From the NCBI GenBank assembly GCA_017403345.1, contig JAFQOH010000147.1, positions 1-13,174 on the forward strand: DNA of 13,174 nucleotides, read 5' to 3'. Shown here in pieces: positions 12,600-13,174 of the stretch (its first letter is position 1; each line of letters begins with the position of its first letter). The DNA comes from RGIG3701 sp017403345. GTDB taxonomy: Bacteria > Planctomycetota > Planctomycetia > Pirellulales > Thermoguttaceae. The notes beneath the pieces are model-generated. The model had not been told where the DNA came from. It was given only the letters and a program-made list of their open reading frames with translations, and searched no databases. The translations under genes and the position numbers were made by a program.

Positions 12600-13174
12600 A
12601 TGACGACTTTTAAGGATTCCCAGGGCGAGACCTGGACAATGAATATCACATTCGCAGACGTTCATCGGGTAAGAGAAAATGTCATCGGCACGAACGGTGA
12701 ACCGGTCGACCTTTTAAAAATCGCGGAGAAGGGGGACTTTTCATCCGTTTCCGGCAGTGTTCAGGTCGTACTGAATACGGTTTTCTGGCTGGTTTTTCCT
12801 CAGCTGGGCCAACGCGGTTTCAGTGTCGAAAAGTTTGACGCGGACCATGCCGCCGAGTATGAGATCTTTCCGGACATGAAAAACAGAACACCGCTCCAAA
12901 AGGCCGCGGTATGGTTTGGAGAGCGGATCTCCGGCGACGGGCTTTTGGAGATTGTCAGGGCTTGGGAGCGTGCCCTCCTAAATTTTATCCCAAACACGAA
13001 ACTTCGAGAAAGTGTTCAAAACGTGATGGCCAAGGAGGAGGCGTACCAGAACGCGCTTCTGGACGCGGCGGAAAAGAAGGCGTTGGAAGAGATCGAGAGC
13101 CGGAAACTCCTCCTCTCGGCTGGACAGAACGGGAGATCTGGAGCCTTGCCGGAGAACTCGGTCTCGACCCCGGC
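12600..13174 (+). CDS. putative tail assembly chaperone (partial, runs off the window)
   Basis: The first 191 codons are present. GAAGGAGG at 12587-12594 gives a strong ribosome binding site. The protein is mostly helical, with V-L-N-T-V-F-W-L-V-F-P-Q-L and K-A-A-V-W-F-G-E-R, then a charged helix (M-A-K-E-E-A-Y-Q-N-A-L-L-D-A-A-E-K-K-A-L-E-E-I-E-S-R). Its position right after the tail tube gene is that of lambda G/GT, the chaperones that wind on the tape measure during tail assembly. Near the window end the -1 frame encodes a more protein-like stretch (G-W-T-E-R-E-I-W-S-L-A-G-E-L-G-L-D-P) than the gene's own frame, as expected for a G/GT frameshift pair. The function is assigned mainly by position. 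Confidence 0.55.
   Translation, partial: MTTFKDSQGETWTMNITFADVHRVRENVIGTNGEPVDLLKIAEKGDFSSVSGSVQVVLNTVFWLVFPQLGQRGFSVEKFDADHAAEYEIFPDMKNRTPLQKAAVWFGERISGDGLLEIVRAWERALLNFIPNTKLRESVQNVMAKEEAYQNALLDAAEKKALEEIESRKLLLSAGQNGRSGALPENSVSTP

Overview
The window is part of the structural module of a tailed phage or prophage with a lambda-like (siphovirus-type) set of head and tail genes. Nothing in it names the host. No tRNA, integrase, lysis, replication or CRISPR feature is visible. Moderate GC content, strong GGAGG-type ribosome binding sites and a consensus sigma-70 promoter indicate an ordinary bacterial host. A host in the Planctomycetes/Lentisphaerae group would fit the fused protease-capsid gene and the heptamer repeats, but that is only a weak guess.

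Layout. A short + strand gene for a sigma-70 region-2-like protein (29-463) faces the head block. The head block lies entirely on the - strand. In transcription order it holds a fused prohead protease/scaffold/major capsid gene (9422-7356), a DUF2190 capsid decoration-type gene (7039-6677), a secreted and membrane-anchored trypsin-like protease (5956-4241), a portal (4109-2721) and a GpA-type large terminase (2636-603). A yefM-yoeB toxin-antitoxin pair with its own promoter sits on the + strand between the decoration and protease genes. From about 9500 rightward the connector and tail genes run on the + strand: gpW-like (9597), a 56-aa protein (9875), an FII-like head-closure candidate (10172), a tail-terminator candidate (10514), a large basic tail-completion candidate (10969), a tail tube candidate (12161) and a tail assembly chaperone candidate cut by the window end (12600). 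The left-to-right order of gene types resembles lambda (A, B, D, C/E, then FII to G), but the whole head set is transcribed the opposite way, so capsid comes first and terminase last.

Non-coding structure is unusually rich. (1) Arrays of about 7-bp units built on TAGC/GCTA fill most intercistronic gaps, starting at or inside the upstream stop codon and ending at the next gene's ribosome binding site. One array supplies the last residues and stop codon of the portal, and the toxin-antitoxin pair appears to have split another. (2) A 271-bp element at 7074-7344, between the capsid and decoration genes, is an imperfect palindrome with 29-bp outer arms. Each half carries two smaller hairpins, and the half-to-half differences often preserve pairing. 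This is the best candidate for an undescribed element. (3) An inverted pair of REP-like 26-mers lies between portal and protease. (4) A palindrome AACTTTCC-N6-GGAAAGTT recurs three times inside coding sequence in different reading frames.

Working together, these genes would build the procapsid (portal, protease, scaffold, capsid, decoration), package DNA (terminase), close the head (gpW, FII-like) and build a non-contractile tail (terminator, tube, chaperone). The toxin-antitoxin pair is a passenger (moron) that could stabilise the prophage.
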